From Phyto melanocephala (taxonomy: Eukaryota; Arthropoda; Insecta; Diptera; Rhinophoridae): a stretch of DNA of 64,000 nt. This document shows, one piece after another, positions 12,735 to 26,563 of the stretch. The notes beneath the pieces were generated by a model. That model was not told the DNA's origin. It worked only from the letters and a program-made list of their open reading frames with translations, and searched no databases. Position 1 is the stretch's first letter; each line of letters begins with the position of its first letter. The translations under genes and the position numbers were made by a program. The DNA lies in contig OW799233.1 in the NCBI GenBank assembly GCA_941918925.1, forward strand, positions 132,400,333-132,464,332. The letters run 5' to 3'.

Positions 12735-15700
12735 GCTGTCGTTTTAGTTTTTTCAACTCAAAATAATTATTAATGATTATCTTCTTTTATAACTAAATAT
12801 TTACATTATCAAGTGTATGTATACTTTTTCCAGCAAGTGTGTAATTTGTAAAATAAAATTAATGTTAATATGGTTTTGCTGTTAATTTTGAAACTAGAAG
12901 AGATGTTTTTTGTTTTTATTTTAAAGAAAAATTATAGAAGATATTAGAGTAGAACAAAGAAAAAAAAAGTTAGAAACTAAACAAACTAACACATCGAACA
13001 TTTTTTCAACACCCCTCCTTCCTAAAAAGCAATCTTGCGATTAAAAATAATTGTAAAAATTATTTTTATCTTTAAACTCAATAAAGACAATTTAATAAAA
13101 ACTATTGAATTTGAAAAAAATTGTTTATTTTATTATTACTTTTTTTAATTTAACGGCCAATTCCTGTAATTTTATTTTAGTTTTTATAGCTTTTTGAAAA
13201 AATATAAAGAAAATATGTTTTTCTTTTAAAATATAATTTTTGTTTCGTAAAAATATTATAGATAAGGAAATACTTAACATTTATATACACAGAGGAAAAA
13301 AACTTACCGTGGGTGATATCTTTTTTATTTTTTTATTATTTTTTATAAATTTGAAATATTTAGTTAAATAGTAAAAGTTTTTGTTTAAATTAAATGGTAA
13401 CTGAAGACTTACGGTAATTAAATAAAAGATGATAATTTTAACAGGGGTGATAAAAAATTATAAATATTAAATTAATTAAAATAGGAATGATAAATAATAA
13501 TTTTTAGCTAAACTAAGAGAATCAAGAAGTAAATTAATGGAATTAAAGTTCGGTTTTTTCAAAAAATTCAATTAAAACACTTGGCTTATTTTTTTTAAAT
13601 TTTTTTTTTTTATTTGTTTAAATTGAAAGAAGTTTTATTTTAATTGTTTAAAAGTTTGTTTTTGCTTGTTGGATTTTTTTTCTGTTTGTTTTTAAGTAAG
13701 TTTAGCATATAATTCTGTTTGATTTTTATTTTTATAATTTAATACATTAATTAATGTTGCAATTCATATATGGTTTAATGTTTGTTGAAGTTGTATTTTT
13801 TTATTTATTATTTATTTTATATATTAATAATTATTATTTAATTTGATTTTTCTTTTATGTTATTTTTTGTTTTTGTTCTGTTAATAGTGAGCTTAACTTT
13901 GTTAACTTCCCTAAAAAACAATTATTGTTTTTAACCTCATTATTAAAAATTCGAATTTCTAGGAAATCCTTTACAAAAATTTGGAATCCATTATCATTAT
14001 ATATATAATTTTTTTTTTAGTTTTTTTTGCCTGTTTATATGTATGGTATAATGTGTTTTAAAATAAGGTGGGTTACATTATTTCTTTAAAACTTTTTTTA
14101 CTTGAATTTTTTTTTTTTTTTTAAATGGTTCAAAAAGGTTTTATACCAGACATATTTTCTAAAAATAAAAAGAAAAAAGAAAAAAAAATGAAAACAATCT
14201 AAATATTCTGAAAATGTTTAAAAATAAGTTCGTTGTCTAGTTAAATATTTTTTTTTCGGCATAAAACAAGAGACATACTTTCAAAAGTAAACAAAAAAAA
14301 AAAAAAAAATAACACACAAGCTGAAGAGTGTAAACATGATACTCTTGCTGCTTATGTGTCGTCTGTAGGTGTTAAAATACCTTTTTAATAAATTGTTTTT
14401 AATATGGATTTGTTTTGTTGTAAGTGGTTTTTTTGTTTGTTTCTTTAAAGAGTGTTAAAAGCTCAAGGTGTTTTCTTGTATTTGTAATATTATTTTAAAA
14501 TCCCTGTATAATTCAAAAAGAAATTCAGTAATCCTTGGCTAGCCAAGACATCAAGTTGTGTAATCAACTGTTATTCTCCATATATATGTATGTATGTATG
14601 TGTATACTAAAAAGTATTATTTAAAATTTCATTATTATTTCAAAGAAAAATGAAGATAGGTATATTCTTTTGTTTATTATTATGATAAATTTCTCTGTTT
14701 GGAAATCTATTTAACGTTAAACAAATTTAGGACGGCAGAAAGAATAGCGAAATAAAAGAAGAAAAGTTTATCGTTACCGAATTCAAATTCATATTAATTG
14801 TTCTATAGTTTATCTCTAAGTCAATCTCACTCTCTTACTCAATGATAAGTTAAGCTTGTATTTGTTCTTTCTTTATGTTTAATTATTATTTTTTTTTTTA
14901 ATTTTGTACTGGTATTTTTTTTTTTGATTTTTTTTATTTACGTTTTTTATGTTTGTTTTTTTTTTTAATTATTCAGTGTTATTTTGGGTTCAATTTAATT
15001 CTAAATATTAGTTACGATTAAAGTTGAGATTTTAAATTTAAACAAATAATTTTTTTCTTGGCTTGTTTTTAAGTATAAGAAATTTTTATAGATATCTTTT
15101 AGTTTTGTACACTTATTGCTTTTAATTTATTATATATGTCTTTTTTTTTTTTTGAAACAGTAAAGGATATTTAATTAAAATTTAACTAATTTTAGAAATT
15201 TTTGTTGGGAAGATTTTTTGTTCAATTTATTTTGGTCAAATTCTTTATTAAAATTTTTTATTATACATAAACACGCTTGTAACACGTTTAACGTATAAAA
15301 AAAATCGTAAAACTGTTTCTCGAAAGGAAATTCAATCTTCTTGCATTTTTGAGATCTTTAATTAGAAAATTAACAATGCTCAAAGGTTTGAGTAGCTATG
15401 AAGCTATTTCATAAGCAAATTCGGACGGTTAAAATTAAATTTTTATTGGTTTAAAAATTTTCTTAAAATTTAGTGTAAAATTGAAAATTTTGTTAAAGTG
15501 AACAGCCGCTGTTGTCAGTTGCAATAATTACACTTAGTTAAAAATCGTCTCACTGTAATACCTATCCACATTTGGTTTGTTAGAATTTATAAAAAACTTT
15601 GCAATAAGGGCAATTTGATGCTAAGGACTATGTGAACCAAAAAATATTGCTTAATTTGGAACGACACCAATTGTCACAAAGTTCACCAGGTCTTACTAAT

Positions 15701-16200
15701 TGATAAATATTTGAATCGGCGGAATTACTAGTTAAAATTTCTTTAAAAAAAACTCGTTATCGGTGAGTTGTACAGATCAATGACAAAGCGAACATAGAAT
15801 ACATTTTAAATAAGGTAAAGTAAGCGCTCTGTACATGTTTACTGTCCCACCTAACTACTTAAGTAAAAAATTAAGAGAAATCCCTTATTACAGGAAGCTT
15901 TTGTGTCACCATTGGTGTAGTTACCAATTTTTTTTGGAAGCATTGTACCTTTAAAATGGTCTGGGTACGCCCATTTACATATATCACAGCTAAATATTAG
16001 TTGTGAAAAATGCTTATTTTTTCTAAAGGTAATGCATGCAAGTAGTCATTTGCTATACAAAATCATACCTCTTGTTAGCAGGTTTGTAAGTTGAAATTAA
16101 GCTATCGTATCGTATCGTACAGACCAGCTTACAGGTAAGCATTAAGTATGTATATTTCTATTATGTAATATTGTAGTTGTAATCAAGCATTGATTGGATA
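12735..16200. other. AT-rich intron
   Basis: Dominated by T and A runs; nothing identified apart from short TATG repeats at 14585. Confidence 0.6.
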
Positions 16201-16207
16201 CTTAATA

Positions 16208-17010
16208 AAGGGTCCGCCATCTAACGTTTTTTTTTCAACTAGTGCTTATTTTGTGAATGGTAGCACTTATTAAGCTCATGTCTGATTTGACAGACAATTA
16301 GTTTTATCCTTTCGCTGAACGAATATGGTTGTGTATACGCTAGAACAACGCTGAAAAATATTGCGACATTACTTTGAAAATCATGGTAAGAAGATGCCGA
16401 TTTTGTCAAAAAAAAATCATCTTCTCAGATGAAGCTTATTTTGATCTTGGCGGGTATGTAAACAAGCAAAATTTTCGCATTTGGGGCACAGAAAAACCGC
16501 ACGTATGCTTTGAAAAGCCAATACAAGCAAAACAAATCGAGCCTTGGTGCGGATTTTTATCCAGAGGCATAATTGGGCCATTTTTCTTCGAATCGTTATC
16601 GGGCCATGTTGAACGAATTTTTGTTCACAAAAATTGAAAACGAGAATATTGGCAACATTTGGTTTCAACAGGACGGCGCTACGTGTCACACAGCCGAAGC
16701 TACACTCGATGTTTTAGGCCCTGTTTTTGAAGATCGTATTATTAGCCGCAGAGCTGATGTCGTTTGGCCAACTCGGAGCTGCGATTTATCACCTTTGGAC
16801 TATTATTTATGGGGTGCCGTCAAAGATAAGTGTTACATTAACAAGCCAGGCTACTGCATGGCCAGCCGGGGCAGCCATTTGAATGAAATTATTTTCCATT
16901 ATTAACCGGAAGGATTGTACTTTCAAATAAAAAAAGAAATTTGAGAAAATATTCAGTAGTTTTTTTTATAGCATTTTCAAAAAAAAAAAAAAGTTCTTTG
17001 GCGAACCCTT
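16208..17010 (+). mobile_element. Tc1/mariner element, internally deleted, TA target duplication
   Basis: The ends AAGGGTCCGCCATCTAACG and complement GGCGAACCCTT form a short TIR flanked by TA (16206-16207, 17011-17012). Transposase remnants are MVVYTLEQR, a stop, RHYFENHG, then a jump directly to IIFSDEAYFDLGGYVNKQN, IWFQQDGATCHTAEATLDVL and SCDLSPLDYYLWGAVKDKCY. The Asp residues in FSDEA, FQQDGATCH and CDLSPLD are the expected catalytic-core context. The DNA-binding N terminus is deleted and the frame is broken, so it is not autonomous. Same family as 45111-45659 and 39283-40030. Confidence 0.85.
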
Positions 17011-17494
17011 TATAAAAGATCAATACTTAATACTTTTTCAACTCGAAAAACAATGGCCCATAATCATAGTGATTTCAAACATTATGTTCTTTACTTAGTT
17101 AAAAAAGGTTTATTGCATTAATTGCTAAAACAACACATGATAGAACACATTTTTATTTCACATTTTCTTTATAGGCTTAAATTTTTAATTCGTTCTAAAA
17201 ACCCGACCTTGGTGTGGGACTTTACTTATGGGCTAAAGTATATTCCGATTTATGGTTATGAGTATCTCTTGCAGAGTACAAGATCGTGCAGTTTGAATTC
17301 ACTAGACCCTTTCTTGTTTCATTTTTTTTAAAAAGTTTTTTGCCAACTAAATCTATGACAAAAAACAGACTGGATTGAAACTTGTGGATAGGTGCCAACG
17401 TATAAAGCAGCAGCTTACATTTGATCGAAATCATACTTTATACAAAATGTCAGAATGGATCTTTTAAACATAGAAAATTTCATTAACAACTCAC

Positions 17495-17855
17495 ACAGAG
17501 CTTGTTTTATTTAATTTTAACTAGAGTATCCCTGTAGATAATAATGGTTTACATTGCTGAATTCACAAGCTGTCGTAGGTGTAGTTGTACACATTTTGCT
17601 GATAATTTAGACATTAATTTTTTATACAACACTTATAACAATTTTAACTATGTTTTAAGAATGTCGTAGAAATACATAATAGATAGAAAAGTAAATACTA
17701 TTGCCGTTTTCTTCTATATGGAGAAGTAAATTTCTTACAACCTACGACTCGTACGACGGGTTGTGAATTGAGCTAACACAGCTTGTTTTATTTAATTTTA
17801 ATATCGACCCGGATAACATTTAGGTATGATCTAGAGTATCCCTGTAGGCAGTATT
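17495..17855. repeat. Direct duplication of a short block
   Basis: CAGCTTGTTTTATTTAATTT (first copy with AGCTTG) and CTAGAGTATCCCTGTAG occur at about 17498-17540 and again at 17778-17850. The second copy has about 40 extra bases between the two motifs. Origin unknown; the rest of 17012-18400 holds no gene I recognise. Confidence 0.5.
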
Positions 17856-18405
17856 GAGTTACGTTGTGTATTTGACCTGAAATGGACTCGTTACAACATG
17901 GACAAATGTAATGCGGTTTTGAATAATGTCATTTTCAAACAAGAGTTAGTAGTTATATAAGCGACAAATGTTCGTGTTTTAACGATTGCATTTATGGTGT
18001 CAAAAACTGTTAACGACCCTCTAGGTACTCGAGTAATGGGAAAGAGTAGTTTTGAGACTGCTTAGATGTAATGCAAAGGTCCAAACCTGCGACATCGCAA
18101 TTTTTTATCGACGTTGTTTTCGTCACACATTTGACTGATCTTTGGACTAGTCCTAGTCTATTATGTCGGGATATCTGAAGAAATATATTCTATAGAATCT
18201 ATTATATATTATTTAACTATAGAAGAAGATCAGAAGAGAAAAACAAAACAGGTAATGTAACTGATTTTGGGTTAAAATTAATTCGGGGTTTCTCTATCGA
18301 AATTTAAAAAGTTTAGACATTTTTCTCCTAAATTTTATAATCAAATTTCCTTCACTTTTTTATATTTACGTTTATGTATACATACATATGTATGAATGTA
18401 TACCA

Positions 18406-19150
18406 TCTATATATATAAAAGTGAAACTCTGTGTGTGTGTGTGTGTGTTAGCTATAGACTCCGAAACTGTAAAACCGATCAGGCTCAAACTTTGGTAAGT
18501 TGTTGTACACATACCAGGGAGTGTTTATGGGTAAAAAAAGTGGGCGGGGCCACGCCCATAAAAAATTAGTTATCAGTTTTAGCTACTTGCACTTGACCGA
18601 TTTTTCTGAAACTTTGCACACATATCGAGCTGTCATGACTAAATAATTTCGTGATAAGAAAAGTGGGCGGGGCCACGCCCCTAAAAAAGTTTTAATATTG
18701 AGGTACTTGCACTGGACCGATTTTTCTGAAACTTTGCACACATATTAAGCTGTCATGACTTTATAATTTCGTGATTAAAAAGGTGGGCGGGGCCACGCCC
18801 ATAAAAAATTAGTTATCAGTTTTAGCTACTTGCACTGGGCCGAATTTTCTGAAAGTTTGCAAACATACTGAGCTGTCATGACTTTACAATTTTGTGATTA
18901 CAAAAGTGGGCAGTGCCACGCCTATAAAAAAAGGTATCATTTTGAAGTACCTGCACTGGACCGATTTTTCTGAAACTTTGCACACATATTGAGCAGTTTT
19001 GACTTTACAATTTCGTCATTAGAAAAGTGGGCAGGGCCACGTCCATAAAAAAGTTATAATTTTTAGGTTTTTGCACTTGATATTCAATTAAAATTAAGAA
19101 TGCATTTTGATTCATTAAGGGGCGTAGCAACGCGCGCCGGGTTTGGCTAG
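18406..19150 (+). mobile_element. Helitron-type non-autonomous element with five tandem units
   Basis: It begins TCTATATATATAAAAG directly after an A and ends with a GC-rich hairpin (ACGCGCGCCGGGT) followed by TTTGGCTAG and a T. These are Helitron ends (5' TC, 3' hairpin plus CTRR, insertion between A and T). Between them are five imperfect units of about 120 bases, each opening with a palindromic GGGCGGGGCCACGCCC and containing CCGATTTTTCTGAAACTTTG. No coding capacity. Confidence 0.8.
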
Positions 19151-20645
19151 TATACTATATTTGTTAAATTGTTTCAATTTTAGCTTTATTTTATACTTTC
19201 TAGATTCTTTGTAATTAATCAATTAATAAGATTAAGTAGAATTGTATGTCATATTCACTAATTACTTTTTCTTTTAATTATTAATTTTAAGTATGTTATT
19301 TTAATAAAGCGCCATTATTTTCATTTTAATATTATCTATGTATGTATTAAGCAAAATTGTGTAATATATATTTTTTTTATTATTTTTTCCTTCTATTTTT
19401 ATCACTAGTATATCATTTTATTAACATGATAAATATTTTATTAAAAATACATAAAAAATATTTTATGTAGTTATTTTTTATTTAATTATTTGTTTTTATT
19501 TTTTCTAACAGAATTTCAGAAAAAAAGGAGTTTAAATATTTATTGTTAAAAGTTCCCATTTGATTACGTATGTTTATGTTCACATTTTCGATTTAAAACA
19601 AACGGAAAAATCGCTTAATTGAAAATAGTTTTTAAAATATATATATTTTCTTTTTATTTTAAAATATTTAAAAAATCTTTGGTTTGTATTTAGTAAATAT
19701 ACATAAATATAATTGTTGGTTTAACAGAAAAACATTTTCAGAATATTTAAATATTTAAAACAAGGAAAAAATCTCACTACTTTTTTTTCGATTTTTTTCA
19801 AATCGTTTTAGTAATTTCTTCTAATTGACAAAAAATTTTTGTTTTTTGTTTTCCTAATTTATATTGGCTAAAAAAAAGTTATGGCAGAAATGAAAAGTAA
19901 ATACTCTAGAGTATTTTGTAACAATAAACTTAGTTAATTTAACTACAAGACATGTTAAAAAATTATTTAAAATAAAATTGGAATTTCTAGCATAATACTT
20001 TTCAAGTATAGTATAAATTGTTTATATAAAGTTAACACAATCTCAGTTTTTTTTTATAAAAAAATATTTTAAATTTTAGTTAAACTAACTAAAAGGTTGG
20101 CCTTAATTTAAACAAAAAAAAAATGTTTATTAATAATTATGAATACTACTTTATAACTACTTTCAGTTTGTAAATTTTTGTTTACACACAATCATTGTAA
20201 TACTTTGTTTTGTTAAAAGAAAAAAAAAATACAATTTTTAAGGTTAGATTTTCCTTGCTATGGTTTGCTTTTGCTTATGCTTTTGCTTAACAATATTAAA
20301 TATAAATTTTGCTAATTTGTTTTGTTGTTATAATTAAATTAACTACTAAGTTAAGGAAGAAAAAAAATTAGTTGTCTAATGTAATTAATTAAACGTATGA
20401 GCTTATCAATATGTCATAGAAGTATTAATTATATTTATTGGTTTAAAATTTCTTTAAGTATATAAGAGATAAATATTATAATTTTATTTGTTTTTTATAA
20501 TTATTATATTTTATAGTAAGTATGTTGAGAGAAGAGAGAGAGAGTAAGAGTGTGTGTCAGTTTGTTAGTAAAGAAATAGTAATAAGTTGATAGAGATAGA
20601 GAGAAAGAAAAAATTTTATGTATGTATGTATTTATAATATATAAA

Positions 20646-20651
20646 TTTATT
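20646..20651 (-). promoter_or_regulatory. Possible poly(A) signal 24 bases after the distal C2H2 exon stop
   Basis: AATAAA on the minus strand just beyond the TGA. In such AT-rich sequence the hexamer occurs often by chance, so a much longer 3' UTR, as is usual for fru, is equally possible. Confidence 0.3.
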
Positions 20652-20674
20652 TACTTGACTACATATAAAATTGA

Positions 20675-21909
20675 TCACATATGTACATAATGACTGAAAA
20701 AACGATCTTTTATATCGGCATGCTTAATCTTACAATGGGCTTTCATGTTATCTCGACGCGTAAATTTCTGTCCACAGACAGGACACTCATGACTCTGAGG
20801 CCGATGGATGTTGGCATGATGCCAACGATTTGACACAATTTTATTACAACTGACACAACGATAAAGTGTGGGCAGAGTGCCCGAAAGCTGTACAAATAAC
20901 GACGAATAATCGATGTTATGATCTCGTCTATTGGCAGCGGCCGCAGCAGCTGCTGCAGCGGCTGCCGCAGCCGACGATGAGGTGGAGGTTGTTGACGAAG
21001 AGGAATTTGTTAAAGCCGATGTCGATGACAAGTGCTCACTATCGTGTCCCGAGGAGGCAAGTGAAGTTGAAGATATTATTGTTGTATTGCTGCAACCACC
21101 ATGATGCCTATGCAGATGGCCATGATGGTAGTTGGCCACATGTTGTCCACTGTGCTGCTGCGGTTGTTGTGACGATGCTGGGTGATGATGATGGTGTGGG
21201 TGTTGATGATGTTGCAGGGACGATGAAGATGACTGTTGAGCATGATGGTGCTGTTGTTGATGGTGATGATGGTGTTGCTGCAAAGCATATAAATGTTGCT
21301 GATGCTGTAATGAGGCTGAGGATGTGGTTGATGCTGTGGGCGAGAGAGCTGCTGCTGCTGCTGCTTCAGCCGCCACCAAAGTATCTAGGGCCGACGAACC
21401 ACATCTCCCCAAATTGATGACGCTTTGTGGTGCAGCTACCACATGCAAAGGTTGTTGTGCATGATGCTGATGTTGTTGATGATGGACATCATGATGTGAA
21501 CGATGTACTGACGTTGAAGCTGGTGATAAATCATGCTGATCTTCATGATGTTGCTGCAGATATAGTTCCCTTTGATGGCAACGTATCTTCGATATATCTA
21601 ATTCATCACATTTGTATTGGCAATTATAGTTGTTATTATCCATTATTATTTCTTCGTTCTCATTCATTTCATCCATTTTACCATCAGCTACCCCACCATC
21701 ACCATCGCCACCAGCTTCCCTTTCACCATAGTGTAGCGATGATGCATCATTTCTTAATATGGGAGGACGACGACGACGTTCGTCTGTGGCACGTCTCAAT
21801 TCATCTTCATCATCATCGTGTTGGTCATTTTCACGTTCGTGTTCATGTTGCAGATGTTCTTTTTCGGCTGGTAAATCATCGCCATCACTAGCACGAGCTT
21901 CCATATCAC
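20675..21909 (-). CDS. fru: Fruitless alternative 3' exon with C2H2 finger pair (tail ending FFSHYVHM)
   Basis: The exon begins after TTTACAG with GT, completing the Gly codon from exon 5, then DMEARASDGDD. It runs 410 codons to TGA at 20675. It starts acidic and His-rich, passes NNNYNCQYKCDELDISKIRC (counterpart of the Drosophila YNCEYKCKEL motif), then long His/Gln, Ser/Thr and Ala tracts, RRDHNIDYSSLFVQLSGTLP, and two fingers at 20857-20720: CVSC...HHANIH and CPVCGQKF...HCKIKH. The tail ADIKDRFFSHYVHM is identical to Drosophila Fru as I know it. The finger pair is the sequence-specific DNA-binding domain. The His/Gln-rich part is longer and more repetitive than in Drosophila. With the common exons the isoform is about 903 residues. 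Confidence 0.95.
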
Positions 21910-21914
21910 CTGTA

Positions 21915-24900
21915 AACATTGTGGTATTATGCAAGTTCTGGAGTTATAATCCAACAAAGTAATTAAGAGACATTTGCAGTGTGGGAAAGATATTGTAAAT
22001 CTCGGATGTTTTATTTGGAAAAAAATCAATATACATATTTATTTACTAGTGGAAAAAGCAAATGGTGGCAGGTTTATTTATTTATTTTTTTTTGTTAACA
22101 AATTTCTTTATTGCAAATGCATGAATTTTGTAATAAATATATAATTATTTCCTGACTTGGTCTGATTTATATTTCAAAATGCAGACCAATATCAATATTA
22201 TTTAATATTTTTTTTTTCGCAAAAAGGGGTTTTAGCCACATTATCCAATTGTTTTTGTTTGCTTTAATTTTTAATTTCTCATTATGTTATACCAATGTAC
22301 ATACCAATTGTTCTCTCCATTGTTAAACTACACAGGTACATAACAGAACTAGTTTGCATTGCTTACATTTCTCACTTGTGCTTCAAGTAGTGAACTACAG
22401 TTATGTATCTTGCAAACAGTAAATGCCTTGTTGTAAAGCAGTAAAGGTGGCAATTAATTTTTGTTCTCAATTAAAGTAAGTTCTTTAGAAATAATTATAT
22501 ACTTAAAAAAATAATTATTATTTTTTTTTGCTAAACCAATTAATTAAATTCCTAATGAATTTATTGTTATATTAAAGTAATTTCTAATTTAAGGGGGTTT
22601 CCAACAAAGAATTAATGCATCTAGATTATTAATATCGTTTATGCAAAACTGATAAAAAAAAATTATAATAATAAAAAATTGTAACAACAGTCAACTACAG
22701 TTTTTGTTCTTTTTTTAATAGGTTTTTTCTTGGCAAATGTTTTGAAAAGGGGTTTGTAGGGGTTTTATTTAAATTTGTATATATTTTTTGTTTTTGTTGA
22801 TATATGTAGATAGGTATATATTATTTATATGTATATATGATTTTAATCTGTTAAATAAATTATGTATGTAGGTAATTAGCATAAAATAATCAACTAGTGT
22901 GTATGAAAATTTCTATTTAAATATAATTTCTTAATTGAAAAGAACAAAATTAAACAACTTAAAAACAAATATTAACGCTTTCAACAAAACTCAGTGATGG
23001 GAACTATAGAGGAGAGCGAGGCACTTGGGATATGCCAGGATATTTATATATTAAAAACAAAATGTAATTGTTTGTTTATTTCAGTTTCTTTAACAAAACA
23101 AAGTATTTTGGTAGGTAAAATAAAAAAATTAATTAATTAATTAAATAAAAAAATATTAACTTAAATTTTAAAGCCAGCAAAATATTTAAAAAGAAATTAT
23201 AGAGTTAACAAACATAAATTAAGTGATGCTAGGAATAAATAAATAACTTAAAAAATATTAAAAACTTAAAAAAAAACTAAATGATAAAATAAAAAAATAA
23301 ATAAATAAATTTGAATAGTGAGTGTTTTCCTTTGTTTTTTTTGTGTAAAAATCTTAAATTTATTAAAATCTTTTTTATTGTTATGGCAGGTGGATCTTGT
23401 TAAAATATTTTATATTGTTTTTCATAATATTTTTTTTTTAAACTTGTAATCAAATGGGAGTTTGGTTTTAAACGTATTTATAGTTTATCGTAAAATATAC
23501 TTTTTTACATTCAATGTTGCAACATTATAGTTAAAATTTATGTATTTTTAAGCTTTAAACACTTTTAGGCTGAGTAAAAATAAAACTTCTTTTAAGTTAA
23601 ATATTTATTATTTTTGTAGTTTTTTTTCCTTTTTTAAATTTTAAAGTTTCATACATATTAATGAATAGTTGTTATATTTTACAAAAATAGTGGTATAAAG
23701 CCAGTAAACACCATTTATGAAAATAAATTTTATTAATTTTTTTTTTTATATAAAAAATTACATTTATAAGATAATTTTAATTTTTTATTAAAAAAAATTA
23801 TGTGCGGCATTAAATAAATTAAAATTATAAAATAATTTAGTTAGATTTTTTGTTTTGATAATTTTCTTAAAATCCTTGATAATTTATTTTTTGTTTGATA
23901 AAAAGTAAAATATAAGGACGACACAATATAGAGTTAGTAGAAAGAAAAAACACAAACATTTAAAGTGTAAAGTAAAAGAAAATGTAAATTATTTAAATAA
24001 AATTTTAAAAAAATATATATATTTAAAAAAAACCTAGATTTTGTAAAATCTTAGTTGTAGTGTTTTTCGGGATTCTTTTTTTATAATTTCTTTTTGGTTC
24101 CAAGGGTTAAGTTTAATCAACAATTTAATTCAAATATGGGTTTGAGGCTATTTTTTGCATGAACACAAAAAAATTAAGAATACGAAACACTTAAAGATAT
24201 AATTTTAGTAGTCAATTTAGTTTGTTTTTAAAAGAAAAACCACAAATACTTAGATAAAGAAATTATAACATAATATCACATATACTTTAAGTTAATATTT
24301 AAAAAAAATTTTGGTTTTAACATTTTGTTATTTTCTTTAAACTTTTGATTGATTTTTTTTTTGTTTTATTTTTATAAGTTGCAACATTAAAGACAAAAAG
24401 TAAAGAGGAAATTATAATTAAGGTTATATATATGTGGTGTTAGATTTTTTTTTTTAGTTTAATTTGAACTGTGTAATGACTAATATAGAGTAGAGTTGAA
24501 TGATAATGGGGTTCTGTAAGGCAAATTTAGGAAATAAAAAATGAAGCAAAGAATTTTAGACTTTATGTTTAGTATTTCAGAAAGTAATTTGACCGAGTAG
24601 TTATGCATCACTAAAAAAGAGCTTTACTTCTAAAACAAAAAATTTCTTAAGAACCAAAACATATAAAGCATAAGTGAATGATTACATGTTCAATTGCTCT
24701 CTGATGCTAAAAAGCTTATAAGAAAGAACAACCGCTGAAACATTAATAAATTGTTGAGTAGAAAATTGTGCCAATTCAGTATACTATCAGCCTTGGGCTT
24801 GCTAAAAAGTCAAATTGATTTTTGTTCTCAATAAAAAAAAAAAAAATTTTATCGAAACCTACGACAGAAAAGATATAGTATATTTATATTAAATGATATT

Positions 24901-26550
24901 CTCGCATTTGTTTAGCCAATTTCATTAGATTTATCTAAAGTTATACTTAAATTCTAAAGAAATTATGTTTTTGTTTGTTTGTTTCGTTTAACTAACAACG
25001 GAGGCATTTTCATATTACTTTTATAATTTTTTTTTTTCGAATTTTGTTTAAAATTATTGTGAATTAATTAAATTTTGAATATAGGTTTATAAATATGGAT
25101 GTAATTTAATTTAGTTTTTAATGTTTTTCTTTTAACTTTTACACGTTGAAAAGTTATTCAGTAGATGTTTTTTTATGAATGTTAAAAAAATTTAATAAAG
25201 TGAAAAATAAAAAAGTATGAACACAAAATAAACGATACGAAATGAGAAAAAAATGTAACAACAAAGAACTAAGGGGAAAGGAAACTAAATTGTTAAAAAA
25301 AAGAAATAGTGCTGCATTGAAGAGAGTTACAAAAAGTAATATAGAAGAAAAACTTAAATGTAAATAAGTATTAAAAAAATTTATGAAAGAGTAGCTAAAA
25401 ATGGAAGTAGTTGAAAATATAGGAGAAAGAAAGAGAAAGAGAGAGAGTAACATTTTAAATTTAACATGCAACATGCAAAAACACATACTAGATTAAAGTC
25501 GTGAGATATAAAATAAATTAAAATTATAAATATCTATAAGCTGCATTTAACTATTTAGATGTGTAAACTAGTTGTATTAAAAATATAAATTTATTCTGTT
25601 TTTAAAGTGTAAAAATATATGTATATTCATATATTTGAAATATTACTTTAATATTATTGAAAAAAAAAAAATATATTGATATGGTAGGAGAGGTGTTGAT
25701 CTGTTGCTTTCAAAAAAAAAAGTGATTTTTTAAAAATAAGTTTTTTTTTTCGTTTTTTTCTTTTGGTATTTTTAAAAAATTATCTACTACTGAAAGCTTT
25801 TGTTTACAAAAATTTCTCAAACTAATCAGTTTCATATTTTGTCTATTGTAGCATTTTTGTTTGATAAAGGCGGTGTCTAAAATTTTCAATCTTCTAAAAT
25901 TTGCAATACTTACTTTCTAAGGACTACAAACAATATATATTTTTTATTAATTTTTTTTATATTTTTTTTTTGGTAATAAGTATTTTTATATTCTTTTAAC
26001 GTGTGGAAAAAAAGAGTTTTAGGTAAATCAAAGTGTAATGTTTTAATACTTTTGGTTGGTAATTAACTTATGTTTCTTTTTATCATGCATATCGGGGGAA
26101 AATTAAATCAAAAGTAAAACAATTTACCAATAAATTATAAAAGGAAAAGGACATTATAAAAACTATAAACAATACAAATTATTTTTAAAGAAAAAGGCAA
26201 AATTCCAAGTTAAAAAAAAAGTATTTTTACATGGTTCTTGTATAAAAAAAAATAAAAACAACCAAATTCCCAAATATATGAATTATGAATGTTAAAATAT
26301 AATTTGCAATATTTAAAAAACTGTACATTAAAATTTTGATTGCCAAACAAAAGCTCTTTTCTTTTACAAATGAAATGTGTTCTGACCTAAATGTAACATT
26401 TTCTTAAAAAAGATATCAGAAATCATAATAGTAGTATTGGTAGATTTGGAATCCGCTATGGATGTGCTGACAAAACTTGTCACATAAATAAATGTAACTG
26501 CCTATTTTAATATTTATCGTTACGTTTTGTAACATTGAAATGCAAAAAAT
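21915..26550. other. AT-rich intron between the first C2H2 exon and exon 5
   Basis: About 4.6 kb with no recognisable gene or element. A pyrimidine-biased frame at 25154-25486 is compositional only. Confidence 0.6.
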
Positions 26551-26563
26551 CTTAAGTAAATAT

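Noticed and set aside
20866..21962. Plus-strand frames with His, Val and Asp runs
   Set aside because: Antisense shadows of the His/Gln-rich fru exon.
25154..25486. 110-codon minus-strand frame rich in Phe, Leu and Ser
   Set aside because: It reads a purine-rich plus strand; composition alone explains the long frame, and no motif or splice signal supports it.
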